A stretch of DNA of 64,000 nt from Neoarius graeffei (GCF_027579695.1 NC_083577.1:37607198-37671197); one strand, 5' to 3'. Numbered from the stretch's first letter, positions 44,096 through 56,776 are shown. The notes: generated from the sequence alone by a model not told the origin. Translations and numbers: made by a program.

Positions 44096-45386
44096 TTTTT
44101 AATACACCGAACTAATGGGCAATCTGAACTTTAAAGGAGGGAAACAATAATGAATTGAAATTGCAGATGTTTAAGCACACACAGAAAAGTATAATAGTAT
44201 AGCATAAAGAGACAAAGGCCAAGACGTTCTTGTACATTTGATGGCCTTTTAGCTGAATGTATTCTGATGGACGTGGTTTGTGATGGATGTGCTAGCATAC
44301 ATTAGCATAGTGAATAAGTGCTCGGGGATGTGTGTGTCATGAAGGAAATGACAGTAACTCCAATTAAATGCTAAACTGACACTATTCTCTCTCTCTCTCT
44401 CTCTCTCCCCCCACACACACACATGCAGTCGGTCAATCCCACATTATTAACTACACTATAGTCTGTATTTTTCAATCTCTTCCTCCCTGTCCCCTGTTGT
44501 TCCAAATGCTAATGATGGATTAGCTGCCTTGGGATTTTTTCGCCTTTCTTACCACACTCACTCTCAGGTCTCTTTCTTTTCGCTTACCATCCCTCTGGCC
44601 TTCAGTCCCTCTCTCTTTTCCCTGGGAATTAAAAGAACCTGAAGCAACCCGCAAGAGGACAATCCCCATTTTCTGAGGGTTGCGTTTTTCTATTTTCCAC
44701 TTCACAAGTGTTTGTAAAAAGAACTCTCACTTCTCATTGGTTATGTAAGCCACCTGCTTGCTGAGCATACCTCCTCCCGATTCAGTTGCCATGGTGGCGT
44801 CAGGCAGAGGTGAGTGCCTAAGAGGTATGGGAAAAGATTTGGGACAAACAACACCGGTTTTGTCCGAGCTAAACTGGTTTCTCTGAGGTCAGTGGAGACT
44901 CAGAGGCATCGAGTCGAGGTTATGGAAAGGTCAGGGAGAGGGAGGAGAGCCCAGTAATGCTGCAGTGAGGGTAACCATGGAGATGTTCTCAGCCTCCTTC
45001 ATATATTCATATTGAAACAAAAGTGGAGGTACGTAAATGCATTCAGATGGAGATTTTTGTGATTAAAGTCCGGGTGTAAGCTGAATGTCTGAAACACAGC
45101 TGTATGTTTTAATAGATCAGCTGCTGGTGGGACCTTGGTCCATTGCTTTTGCTTTAGCTCAGATATTTGAGAGACATCATGGACTTACATAAAGTCATTT
45201 ACTCAGGAAATGCATACATGCTTAAAAAAGAAGAAGAAGAAGAAGAAGAAGAAGAAAGTTCTGTCATTGTGATCCCTCACCCCCTTCATTCTCTGTCTCT
45301 CTCTACAGAGAGCAGTAAAAAATGAAAATGCACTGCAGTCTTTATGGGTCTGGGTGATTGGATTTGCATGGCGCTGAGCCAGTCTG

Positions 45387-45420
<34 letters not shown>

Positions 45421-46011
45421 AAAAGAGAATCAGTAACTCAAAATCAACATGGCAGTTTTATTGGGTTGCATTTTGAGTGTCTAAACCGAACAACCATTTT
45501 CAGCAGCACCACCCTCCTGCTCTCGCTCTCTCTTGTTCGCCCTCAGATACAAAGAGATAGATACAAAAAGAAGGAAAGGGAAATTAGCAAACAGGCATGA
45601 GGTTGCTGCTTCAAAGAGCACTGTTTAAGGCAAATGAGGAGTCCATTACCCATATTAATTTGGAGTGGAAAACTCTTCTGGACAGGATAATCTGCCGTGT
45701 CTGTGGAGATGATGTTGGTAAGATGAGCACTCACAGAGCTGAGAAATTCCAAAGTAAAGCAGAATAGAAACGTGTAGTGTCTGTGCAAGGTTTATGAAGA
45801 CATCATGCATTGTCTTAGCTTTTTTGACGACAGCATATGGAGTTCCGTCTCCATAAAAAAAAAAGCGCTTCCCTTTTTTTCTCTCTTTATTTTTTGAAGG
45901 CTGTGACATTTAATTATGTGCAGTTCTGACTGAGTGAGTGACTTTTCCATATCAATAAAACAGGCTGTATTTCTTGACATTTCATATCGGCCAACACGCA
46001 CGCGCATGCGC

Positions 46012-46059
<48 letters not shown>

Positions 46060-46379
46060 AACACCTTTCCTAATGCATGTACTCCCACATCTACATGTGC
46101 TGACCCTAGAGAACTGCACTGACTCAATGCTATAGTCTTCTGTAATTCGTCCAGAATCCAGTCCCTGCTTTCTTTAAAAATTAAAGAGCAAATATTTTAC
46201 TTACTGTATATGCGGAGAAATGCAGGAGTTCAACACTGATACAGCGTCCTGGCTGGCCTGTTTTAAAAAGTAGACTCAAAACTCTTACTCTCATTGGTTA
46301 TTTCAATTTTCTGTAGAGCCAGACTACAGTAATATGAGTGTACATTTACACTGATTCATTTCAGCTTTTATCAAAAGTA
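44096..46379. other. No gene seen; simple repeats
   Basis: Apparently low-copy sequence with CT (44386-44407), AAG (45227-45256), CA (45390-45419) and CT (46014-46056) tracts. GCCATGGTGGCGTCAGGCAGAG|GTGAGT near 44798-44824 has a good start context and a donor but only six codons, too little to call an exon. Confidence 0.4.
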
Positions 46380-46930
46380 GGCTTTAATGAAAAAAAGGAT
46401 TATGTTCATGTGGCAATAAATCGAAACGCATTTATGACAATTTGAATTGATGAAATAATAAAAAAAATGAGCCGTGATTATTATCAGGCTGCTTTGAGAC
46501 AGCAGAGGGTGCAATAATGTATAGTAGTGGGAATGTATGTGACTTGACCCTAGAGGGAAGTAACACAGCTCTAATGCAGTGAAAACACACACACACACAC
46601 AGACTAAAAAATGGGAAAGAGCTGTTGTGTGATTGACTGTACAAATAGATTGAACAGGAATTCTGAGCTCTCTTTTCACAGACTGCTGAAAGCTAAAGAA
46701 AAGAGGAGCAGATGGAGGTAGTAAACACTCAGAAAAGTTTATTAAGAAAAGGCCTATTTGTTATTAACTTTGTTTCCTTTTTAATAAAATGAATATTGAG
46801 CCAATTAAATATAATAGGCTATTATATTTTACTCCAACCTTTACACTGCAAAATGTGGGCAAATAATTATTGTTGGTTATTTAGAAAATGAAACAAAAGT
46901 ATTTTTATTAAACAAACCTAATTTTTTAAG
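46380..46930 (+). mobile_element. Relic of a THAP-encoding element, copy 1
   Basis: Similar along its length to 62993-63639: shared blocks include CAATAAAT near the left, GAAGTAACACAGCTCT, CAGACTGCTGAAAGCTAAAG, AAATGTGGGC/TAAATAATTAT and AAAATGAAACAAAAG. Ends are unclear here; copy 2 gives better ends. A THAP first exon lies at 46611-46717. Confidence 0.6.
46611..46717 (+). pseudogene. THAP zinc-finger first exon
   Basis: The ATG at 46611 opens MGKSCCVIDCTNRLNRNS and on to FHRLLKAKEKRSRW, the first half of a THAP domain: Cys-Cys-x-x-x-Cys start, aromatic-His-Arg, and Trp. It ends at TGGAG|GTAGTA, a usable donor; reading on gives an immediate TAG. No later exon (Cys-x-x-His, transposase core) is present. 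Intact as an exon but without partners. Confidence 0.65.
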
Positions 46931-46966
46931 TTGATAAAGAAAAAGAAAATAGATTTCGTATTTAGA

Positions 46967-47339
46967 GGCGGCACAGTGGTGTAGTGGTTAGCGCTGTCGC
47001 CTCACAGCAAGAAGGTCCGGGTTCGAGCCCCGTGGCCGGCAAGGGCCTTTCTGTGTGGAGTTTGCATGTTCTCCCCGTGTCCGTGTGGGTTTCCTCCGGG
47101 TGCTCCGGTTTCCCCCACAGTCCAAAGACATGCAGGTTAGGTTAACTGGTGACTCTAAATTGAGCGTAGGTGTGAATGTGAGTGTGAATGGTTGTCTGTG
47201 TCTATGTGTCAGCCCTGTGATGACTTGGCAACTTGTCCAGGGTGTACCCCGCCTTTCGCCCGTAGTCAGCTGGGATAGGCTCCAGCTTGCCTGCGACCCT
47301 GTAGAAGGATAAAGTGGCTAGAGATAATGAGATGAGATG
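46967..47339 (+). mobile_element. SINE-A, full length, left of a tail-to-tail pair
   Basis: Complete copy. No clear target duplication recognised. Followed 30 bp later by a minus-strand SINE. Confidence 0.93.
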
Positions 47340-47368
47340 TGAACCCTATGATTATGCCCCAGAAATAT

Positions 47369-47742
47369 CTCATCTCATTATCTCTAGCCGCTTTATCCTG
47401 TTCTACAGGGTCACGGGCAAGCTGGAGCCTATCCCAGCTGACTATGGGCGAAAGGCGGGGTACACCCTGGACAAGTCGCCAGGTCATCACAGTGCTGACA
47501 CATAGACACAGACAACCATTCACACTCACATTCACACCTACGGTCAATTTAGAGTCACCAGTTAACCTAACCTGCATGTCTTTGGACTGTGGGGGAAACC
47601 GGAGCACCCGGAGGAAACCCACGCGGACACGGGGAGAACATGCAAACTCCGCACGGAAAGGCCCTCGTCGGCCACTGGGCTCGAACCCGGACTTTCTTGC
47701 TGTGAGGCGACAGCACTAACCACTACACCACTGTGCCGCCCA
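47369..47742 (-). mobile_element. SINE-A, full length, right of a tail-to-tail pair
   Basis: Complete minus-strand copy. Target duplication CCCCAGAAATAT at 47357-47368 and 47743-47754. Together with the previous copy it forms a 370-bp inverted repeat with a 29-bp loop. Confidence 0.96.
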
Positions 47743-47754
47743 CCCCAGAAATAT

Positions 47755-49812
47755 TATCAAGAAAAATAAATCATTATACAATCACAAACTCTCACAACAA
47801 ATAGCAGTTTGCAGAACATAACTCGATTCAACTCCTGAACTTCCTCAGCAGTTCCTCAACCACAACTACTTCACTTGAGTTCATAATTAGCTTCAACCGG
47901 ATGCACTCTGGAACTTTCTGGAAAGCTTTCTACCTACTGGGCCTGTGTAAGCTATCTTTCAAAACAGTAACTTCTTTCCCAAATCAGGGAACTGCTGTTT
48001 ATAGTTGACAACAGCAGCCACTTAATAGTTTCAGCAGATGTACCGCAGTTATTGAGGTGTGTTACATTCCAAAATGTTCAGAGAAGTTCAGCGGACATGC
48101 TATCAGAATCTATTACGATGCTGGGACAGAGCACAGCTTCTGCTGCTGCTGCGGTCAAACAAATTTCATTGTAATGACTATAAGATTTCCTTTTAATAAG
48201 GATGAATTATGTTTACTTAAGGATGACAATGAATAAATAACAATAAATAAAAGCTGAGCCGTGAATGTGCAAGTCTCCAGAAGCTGCTATATGGAGCAGT
48301 GTCATTATAAATAAAAGTAATTTTCTTTTGTGAATTTTGGGCAGTGTCTATAGAAATATGGTAGACGTATAGTCCACTCACAATCTAAAATAATAATTAA
48401 AAAAAAAACCATTAAAAATAAAACAAACAGTGCACCAGTAACACATTAAAGTTTAAAACCCCTGCCTAATAGACACGTGACTATTATTTTATCTGTATTC
48501 CATGGGATCCCAGTCCTGACACACACATCAAGTGAAGCTTTTTTCACAAAGCTTTCATAAGTCAATAAATAAATAAATAAATAAACAAGCAAACAAACAA
48601 AGAGTGCAGCTCCTGTTTATATCTGTATTTGTACCTGTTCAATCTAAATAATGCATTAGTATTCAGTTACCTTCCTTTTCTTGCTCAAGGGCTAAAACGC
48701 GTCTTTCTAGAAGACCAAGGATTTGACCTTCTGGCCACTAGTACAGAGCTTTAACTGCCAAGACAACACAGCTTCAGAACCTTTCTGAAGTTATAACTGT
48801 TAACTGCTTTACAGAGACATTACAGACAAACTGAAAACAGTTGGAGCATATTGTACCGTACATCATTGTACTGACCCTACTGATGCCTCAAAGGGTTTGC
48901 GTATAATTCAGTAATTCATATTTGCTCTGTCTTTATTAGGAAAGAGCTTGTTTTCACATCAAAGGTAAAACAAGAACCAGAAGGAGAAAGATGAGTAGAC
49001 GTAGAAGGAAGGTTGAGAGAACCCCGGGGAAGGAATGACCTACAATTAGCGACAGTAACACGATAGCTCATGGCCGGCAGCAGTTGATTAGCATATTTCA
49101 TAATAGATTATGGAAGTGCTTTGGAGGACAGGCATTTATTCAGCACTCAATAAGGCCAATCTGAAGAAGAATTAACAAGAAAACAACTCGAAAGCAGATC
49201 TGTGCTTCACCTTTGTCTACCCAGGCAAATTCTCTCACAACTGAATTATGCAGTTATGTAAATGCTGACTTGAGTCTTTGTAGAGAAAAGCCAATCTCTT
49301 ATATTGAAACTGACCTTGGGGACAGTTTTCTCAAGTGTCTTTTTTTTTTTCTTACAGATGTACCTGTCAACTATACACAGATTTTTTTTTCTCAATTGCC
49401 TACGCATATTTCAGGACGCAGTGTCTCAATGCCCTAACTCACTTCTCAAACTATGCACACACTATAAATTTAAATACATCATGAAGCCTTGGTTCTAGAA
49501 CCATCATTGTACATGACACTTTCTTTTATATCAAGATCTACAGTTTTTCGCACTGCACTGATCAGCCGGGAGCACAATCGTCACTGTGTGTGTGTGTGTT
49601 GTGTTAAAGAGTTAATTAGTTAATTAGATTTAATTAGTTTACAATTGCACTTTACAAATGAAAAGCCTTAGTACATCTGTCTTTTACCTCAATTAGAGGC
49701 ATAAAAACTTGAAACATATTTTTACTTTTCAAAAATGTTACACACACAAACATCTCCTTTTCCCAACACACATTTCAGGATAAATTGCTTCACTTTTTTT
49801 TTTGGGGGGGGA

Positions 49813-49814
<2 letters not shown>
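47755..49814. other. No gene seen
   Basis: AT-rich, apparently low-repeat sequence with short TAAA/CAAA tracts near 48565-48600. No exon recognised. Confidence 0.4.

Positions 49815-49854
<40 letters not shown>
49815..49854 (+). repeat. (GAAA)n microsatellite
   Basis: About ten GAAA units after a T run and a G run. Confidence 0.96.
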
Positions 49855-50945
49855 ACAAACATAGCCACAAGCACCAATGAAGGGCCTGTGCACCTCCGGT
49901 ATACCAAATCTGGCGTGAATCCAACAAGCTGCCTTGGAGGAGAACATTAAAATGTAACACCTGTCAAAACGCACAAAACCAAAAATAACTCACTTCCTGT
50001 TGAGAATGGCTAGTACAATGTGCATTACAATTTTGTTCATCTTGGGGCACCCCACACATCTACCAAATTTGACACAGATAGGTGAAACTATATACCAGGC
50101 AAAAGTCTCAATGACATGTGGGGGCACTATGGAGTTCCCCGGACACACCTGGGACCAAGCCTCTATCCCTGAGTAGTGGTGGCCAGGACTGATGTGTGTA
50201 TCAAATTTCATGAGTTTTCGCACATGGGAACGACCTCAAAAATGGCCAAGTCTTGAAGAAAATGAAGAATAAGAATAAGATATAATAAGAAGAATCCTTA
50301 GGAAAACAATAAGGTTTTGCATCTTGGTGCAGCGCCCTCTGGTGGACACCGAAAGCCATACACCTCCAGTGCCCGGGCCCTAACTAAGAAGAAGTGAGAA
50401 GTTGTTTACCTAACTAAGAGGTAAATTGGACATCAACTAAGATGAACCTCATTGACCTCACCCCACTTCTGTATCTTTCTCTACCAGATTAGTAAGACAA
50501 AAACAATATGCCAAAATGTAATGCAAAGAGGCAGGAACAGATCTGAGGGTCTCGGCGGGCACAATATATTTATGGCTTATTTTTATGTAGAAAAGCCTCA
50601 CAGTGTATGAAAGGTAACATATGAAATGGCTACATCAGCCACTCTGATGAACTTCCAAACAGGACTGAACATTACCATCAACACACACGTGAATAGAAAG
50701 TATAATGAAAACCTGCTGTACAGCAGAAAAGATTGTAAGAAGATTTGGAGGTACAATAGAGATATTTAGCGATAGAGAAGGCAGGACTTTTTCCCAGACT
50801 TTGAGACAAATGGCGCTGGTTGAATATGTCATTAACTGTGATAGAAACTGTGATTCCCCCCGCCCCCAATATTAGACAACATTGTATGTGATGACAAAAT
50901 TCTCTTGCTAAATAGAAATTAGGGGGAGGAGCCTGGAAACTTTTT

Positions 50946-50948
<3 letters not shown>
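49855..50948. other. Unclassified dispersed-repeat sequence, no gene
   Basis: 49980-50390 (CTTCCTGTTGAGAATGGC, TCAAATTTCATGAGTTTTCG, AAAACAATAAGGTTTTGC, GCCCGGGCCCTAA) resembles a common fish repeat I cannot classify. The rest is AT-rich without a frame. Confidence 0.4.

Positions 50949-51013
<65 letters not shown>
50949..51013 (+). repeat. (AT)n microsatellite
   Basis: Over thirty AT units. Confidence 0.97.
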
Positions 51014-51016
<3 letters not shown>

Positions 51017-51461
51017 TAACCTAATTCATTTTGTCTGATGCACTATCTCAATACTGTATATAGGGGTCCAAGCACAGAGTGTCACATTGTTGTTGTTGTT
51101 GTTCTCCTCCTTCTTCTTCTTCTTCTTCTTCTTCAAATAGTAAGTCATAGAAACATGAAACTTGTTTAATACTACATCTTGCTACTCAGGGAAGTGAGAT
51201 GGGCTCAATTAACCTTATTATATTTTACATTTTCTCCCATATCTCATCACAAACTAAGTCCTATCTTGGTTTATTTTTGTCCATCAAACAAAAAACATCA
51301 GTAACCATTTAGCTTTGCCCACTTATATTTTTGCTTACCTTTTTATTATTATTATTATAATTTTTTTTTTTTTTTTTGGGGGGGGGGGTGTTAAGTACTC
51401 AGGTTTTGGCATATCTTCACAAGATTGGTACCAAATTACACAGGACAGACTGAAGCTCAGT
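51014..51461. other. No gene seen
   Basis: Starts with TAGGGGTCCAAGCAC, a terminal-looking sequence, and contains GTT and CTT tracts at about 51090-51134 and T and G runs near 51360-51388. Confidence 0.35.
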
Positions 51462-51724
51462 AGGGGAGAGCGGGGAGACTTGGGACAGGTGAAACTTGGG
51501 AGAGCTTATATACCTATAAATTAATTTCAACCAATCAGATGTTGCATCAACCTACTTCCTTTGGAGCCACAATTTGGATGCTGCAGTAAGGTCTGTGCAG
51601 TTGAATATTTTATCAACCAAAACTTGTATTTTCTACTTCACCTCCACCTCTATACTATAGTGTAATGTATGCTGGTGAATTCAGAATTTGTTAAGAATTA
51701 AAGTATGGAGCCTAGAGTTACCAT

Positions 51725-52099
51725 CTCATCTCATCTCATTATCTCTAGCCGCTTTATCCTTCTACAGGGTCGCAGGCAAGCTGGAGCCTATCCCAGCTGA
51801 CTACGGGCAAAAGGCGGGGTACACCCTGGACAAGTCGCCAGGTCATCACAGGGCTGACACATAGACACAGACAACCATTCACACTCACATTCACACCTAC
51901 GGTCAATTTAGAGTCACCAGTTAACCTAACCTGCATGTCTTTGGACTGTGGGGGAAACCGGAGCACCCGGAGGAAACCCACGCGGACACGGGGAGAACAT
52001 GCAAACTCCACACAGAAAGGCCCTCGCCAGCCACGGGGCTCGAACCCAGACCTTCTTGCTGTGAGGCGACAGCGCTAACCACTACACCACCGTGCCACC
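51725..52099 (-). mobile_element. SINE-A, full length
   Basis: Complete. Target duplication CTAGAGTTACCAT at 51712-51724 and 52100-52112. Confidence 0.96.
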
Positions 52100-52276
52100 C
52101 TAGAGTTACCATATATAGTATTATTTATTCAACTTAAATTCTGGGGAAAAACATTTAAGGATTTTTTTTTTCAAAATATTTAGATGGGGAGAGTTGGGAC
52201 AGCTCATATCACAGATTTTTTCTTGTGGTTTATAAATATACAATTGTTTAAAATTTTTGTTAAATATGTGGGAGTG

Positions 52277-52645
52277 CAGGCGGCACGGTGGTGTAGTGGT
52301 TAGCGCTGTCGCCTCACAGCAAAAAGGTTCTGGGTTCGAGCCCCGTGGCCGGCGAGGGCCTTTCTGTGTGGAGTTTGCATGTTCTCCCCGTGTCCGCGTG
52401 GGTTTCCTCCGGGTGCTCCGGTTTCCCCCACAGTCCAAAGACATGCAGGTTAGGTTAACTGGTGACTCTAAATTGACCGTAGGTGTGAGTGTGAATGGTT
52501 GTCTGTGTCTATGTGTCAGCCCTGTGATGACCTGGCGACTTGTCCAGGGTGTACCCCGCCTTTCGCCCGTAGTCAGCTGGGATAGACTCCAGCTTGCCTG
52601 TGACCCTGTAGAACAGGATAAAGCGGCTACAGATAATGAGATGAG
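52277..52645 (+). mobile_element. SINE-A, full length
   Basis: Complete. Target duplication ATGTGGGAGTG at 52266-52276 and 52646-52656. Head-to-head with the preceding copy, 177 bp apart. Confidence 0.95.
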
Positions 52646-53107
52646 ATGTGGGAGTGTACTTGCATGAAGATTAAACTTATTTCATTCTTTCTTGAGAATG
52701 GAACTGTTTTGTCTTATCAGGTTTTGGGTAAACTGATATTTTTCTATGGCTCTACCAGCACTGTGTGTTGATACAGTTCATATTTTACAAGTTTTGATAA
52801 TAAATAAAAATTAAACATACAAGCCGAGGTATTTTATTTTTGTTCTGTGTCTCCCCACTATGCTCCAAGTCTCCCAACATAATGTTCCATGTCTCCCCTC
52901 AATATCTCATGTCTCCCCACAAAAAATAATGACAGAAAAAGTGAAGTCTGAAGGTTAGTATATGTGACAAGCTGAGAAACTAATCTTGTGGTAAAAGGGT
53001 AGAGTAAATACTCTCTAATGCATTATGAATGCTACTGCTACCTGCAAAGAATTTCACACAATCTACAAAAGCTGAAAACCTGTCCCAAGTCTCCCTGCTC
53101 TCTCTCT

Positions 53108-53504
53108 CAAAAGATTTGTAAACAATCTGACCACCTCAAGCCAATCAATTCTAGCAGGGTGTTGCTTTATTTACTTAAACAGCTGTACCTCATGACATAT
53201 TAACTCTATCCACACAAAATTTCAAACGCTTCTTCACAGCTAGAACCTGAGGCCATGTGCTAAGTTTGGCACGTGGTCATCCATACAGGGCAGGGTGAAG
53301 TTCAAATACCTGTCTAAGAACTGTAAGTCCGATGGAGCTGAAATTTGGTGTACTGCATTGTTATGCTAATCTGTACGTGGATTTCTAATGATACCTGGGT
53401 TACTTCAAAAACATTGCCACTATCAGCTAATCAGATTTCACACAGTTAGCATTGAGTCAGCATCACAAAATGTGATATGTATGTTCATCGATAGTCTCTT
53501 TATT
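53108..53504. other. No gene seen
   Basis: Short spacer; part of it (CCATACAGGGCAGGGTGAAG, GTCCGATGGAGCTGAAATTTG) resembles an unclassified dispersed repeat. Confidence 0.35.
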
Positions 53505-53512
53505 GTTCGATG

Positions 53513-54380
53513 CGGGCTTGTAGTACTCGAGTCCAGGACTCTGACTTGAGTCCGACTCGTGCCCTAATTTTAAGGACTCGTGACTTGACTTGAGCACTGA
53601 TGACTCAGACTTGGACTCAGACTCGTGCATTAACTGCATTCGGACTCGTAAATTGGAGATGAGGACTCAGATTTTTTCATTATTTTTTGTAACATGCCAT
53701 AATAATTTAGCATAAGATTTTTATATTTGCATTAATTTTTATACTAATTTTGTGCAAGAGAATGCACATTCACGTGTTCATATGTCATGTTCAGGAACAA
53801 ACTAACGTTAATGGCGCTAAAATGCCTGGAGAGAAGCCTCTAGGATTGTCCGCGTTGCTTATACAGACTCCTCGTGCAGTGGGAAAAAATGCACTGCTAT
53901 GTGTTCCATATGTAGAAGAACTATCGAGGAGACGACGGGGACAACCTCAAACTTCAATCATCATTTCGCAAGACTCCACCCAGAGAAGTAAATGACATGC
54001 TATGTTCATTGCCCTGTTGATAGCGGGGCTTGCTGACTGATGAACTAGCTAGTGTTAACCCTCTCTCATGTTATTTGCCCTGTTGATAGTGGGCGGGGCT
54101 TGCTGAGCTGTGAACAAGCTTTTTATCTGTAGCCTATTAATTAAAATGGAGCAGTCAAGCAGTAATGTTAGTCCAAGACAGTAGCAGAGATGCTTTCACA
54201 TAAAAGGCAGCAACAGCCACCGTCAAATGGTGTGGTTGGAGTCTTGTTCTTGGACTTGACTCAGATCAGTAGTGGACTTGACTTGGACTCGACTCGAAAT
54301 TTTCTTTAATGACTCGGACTTGAACGCTAGGGACTCGAGATTGGACTCGGACTCAAGGTTTAGTGACTCATACAACACTG
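53513..54380 (+). mobile_element. hAT-type MITE rich in GACTCG, copy 1
   Basis: 868 bp. Ends CGGGCTTGTAGTACTCGAG and, inverted, CAGTGTTGTATGAGTCACTA. 8-bp target duplication GTTCGATG (53505-53512) and GTTCTATG (54381-54388), one mismatch, fits hAT. Both ends are made of degenerate GACTCGGACTT-type repeats, giving the element subterminal binding-site-like arrays. The frame 53750-53995 inside is not recognisable as transposase. Confidence 0.85.
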
Positions 54381-54390
54381 GTTCTATGTA

Positions 54391-55992
54391 CAGTGGTGCT
54401 TGAAAGTTTGTGAACCCTTTAGAATTTTCTATATTTCTGCATAAATATGACCTAAAACATCATCAGATTTTCACACAAGTCCTAAAAGTAGATAAAGAGA
54501 ACCCATGTAAACAAATGAGACAAAAATTTTATACTTGGTCATTTATTTATTGAGGAAAATTATCCAATATTACATATCTGTGAGTGGCAAAAGTATGTGA
54601 ACCTTCAGTATCTGGTGTGACCCCCTTGTGCAGCAATAACTGCAACTAAATGTTTCCGGTAACTGTTGATCAGTCCTGCACACCGGCTTAGAGGAATTTT
54701 AGCCCATTCCTCCGTACAGAACAGCTTAAACTCTGGGATGTTGGTGGGTTTCCTCACAAGAACTGCTCGCTTCAGGTCCTTCCACAACATTTCGATTGGA
54801 TTAAGGTCAGGACTTTGGCTTGGCCATTCCAAAACATTAACTTTATTCTTCTTTAACCATTCTTTGGTAGAACGACTTGTGTGCTCAGGGTCGTTGTCTT
54901 GCTGCATGACCCACCTTCTCTTGAGATTCAGTTCATGGACAGATGTCCTGACATTTTCCTTTAGAATGCGCTGGTATAATTCAGAATTCATTGTGCCTTC
55001 AATGATGGCAAGCCGTCCTGGTCCAGATGCAGCAAAACAGGCCCAAACCATGATACTACCACCACCATGTTTCACAGATGGGATAAGGTTCTTATGCTGG
55101 AATGCAGTGTTTTCCTTTCTCCAAACATAACGCTTCTCATTTAAACCAAAAAATTCTATTTTGGTCTCATCCATCCACAAAACATTTTTCCAATAGCCTT
55201 CTGGCTTGTCCACATGATATTTAGCAAACTGCAGATGAGCAGCAATGTTCTTTTTGGAGAGCAGTGGCTTTCTCCTTGCAACCCTGCCATGCACACCACT
55301 GTTGTTCAGTGTTCTCCTGATGGTGGACTCATGAGCATTAACATTAGCCAATGTGAGGAGAGGCCTTCAGTTGCTTAGAAGTTACCCTGGGGTCCTTTCT
55401 GACCTCGCAAACTATTACATGCCTTGCTCTTGAAGTGATCTTTGTTGGTCAACCACTCCTGGGGAGGGTAACAATGGTCTTGAATTTCCTCCATTTGTAC
55501 ACAATCTGTCTGTCTGTGGATTTGTGGAGTCCAAACTCTTTCGAGATGGTTTTGTAACCTTTTCCAGCCTGATGAGCATCAATAATGCTTTTTCTGAGGT
55601 CCTCAGAAATCTCTTTTGTTCGTGCCATGATACACTTCCACAAACATGTCTTGTGAAGATCAGACTTTGATAGATCCCTGTTCTTTAAATAAAACAGGGT
55701 GCCCACTCACACCTGATTGTCATCCCATTGATTGAAAACACCTGACTCTAATTTCACCTTCAAATTAACTGCTAATCCTAAAGGTTCACATACTTTTGCC
55801 ACTCACAGATATGTAATATTGGATAATTTTCCTCAATAAATAAATGGCCAAGTATAATATTTTTGTCTCATTTGTTTAACTGGGTTCTCTTTATCTACTT
55901 TTAGGACTTATGTGAAAATCTGATGTTTTAGGTTATATTTATGCAGAAATATAGAAAATTCTAAAGGGTTCACAAACTTTCAAGCACCACTG
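54391..55992 (-). mobile_element. Tc1-like element (family Tc1-C) with long TIRs
   Basis: Inverted ends CAGTGGTGCTTGAAAGTTTG flanked by TA at 54389-54390 and 55993-55994; 1602 bp. The inverted repeats extend about 215 bp (through GTGAGTGGCAAAAGTATGTG at both sides), an IR/DR-type layout. A transposase pseudogene lies on the minus strand. Confidence 0.96.
54605..55628 (-). pseudogene. Tc1-C transposase, one frame break
   Basis: The start is MARTKEISEDLRKSIIDAH at 55628, with a helix-turn-helix (GYKTISKEFGLHKSTDRQIV). The frame is lost after TLPRSG near 55449 and resumes at 55351 (MANVNAHESTIRRTL). The core has WMDETK, QQDNDPEHTS and NPIEMLW; the Asp-to-Glu spacing is DD34E. It ends at 54605. 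About 340 codons in all, the family's usual size. The broken stretch 55352-55448 holds the linker between the two DNA-binding subdomains. Confidence 0.93.
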
Positions 55993-55994
55993 TA

Positions 55995-56353
55995 ACTGCA
56001 AGAATTGGCCACTGGGTGCACTGTATGGGGAAAAATACTTGGACCCCGTAGATTGCCACTTGCAATTATATAAATTAATTCATTCATTCATTTGTACATT
56101 CATTTATATAAAAGTTTCTACTTTTTCCCCAGTACAAATATAGAAAATGAATAAATATATTGGTAAAATTTATTACATTTTTCAGAATTTTCTTGGGTTG
56201 ATGTACAACATTAACACCAGCACACACACTGTTAGAGCTCTGATCAGTACAGTGTGAAAATCATGGTTTGTGATTGAAGTCAGTGTGTGATTTTTTTTGC
56301 TGTGAATGTGTTTGTAGCCAGTATTTCATTCTGCTGCACATTACATAATGATT
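55995..56353. other. No gene seen
   Basis: AT-rich spacer; includes ACTTGGACCCCGTAGATT, related to the TAGGGGTCCAAGCAC end at 51061. Confidence 0.35.
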
Positions 56354-56507
56354 TACAATCCCACATCAGAAAAAAGTTGGGATGGTATGGAAAATACGAA
56401 TAAACAATGAAAGGAGTGATTTCTAAATTTATTTGAACTAGTGTTTTATTGCAGACAGTATGAGCCCAAGATATTTCATGTTTTGTCTCATCAATTTCAT
56501 TTCATTT

Positions 56508-56512
<5 letters not shown>

Positions 56513-56554
<42 letters not shown>
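56513..56554 (+). repeat. (AAT)n microsatellite
   Basis: About fourteen AAT units inside the left part of the host element. Confidence 0.95.
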
Positions 56555-56561
<7 letters not shown>

Positions 56562-56776
56562 TGTCAACATGTCATGTCAACGGTTGATTGTAATCCTGAG
56601 TTGGTACAAAATCAGTGTCCAGGAAAGGCCTAGTCTTTGAGGAGCAAAGATGGGCTGAGGATCTCCAATTTCCCAACATGAGCCTGAGAAAATTATTGAA
56701 ATGTTTAGAAGCAATGTTCCTTAAATAAAGATATGAAGGGATTTGGATATTTCACCATCTATGATGCATAATAGAG

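Larger units (their letters stand above)
51462..53107. mobile_element. TIR element with two SINE insertions
   Basis: The left end AGGGGAGAGCGGGGAGACTT (then GGGACAGG) is inverted at the right end (CCTGTCCCAAGTCTCCCTGC, 53079-53098, followed by CTCTC). Related CTCCCC/CATGTCTCCCC motifs repeat at 52850-52920. Two SINEs account for about 745 bp of its 1646 bp. No transposase. Confidence 0.5.

Noticed and set aside
44798..44824. Micro-exon with start codon and GTGAGT donor
   Set aside because: Only six codons; such matches occur by chance and no partner exon is seen.
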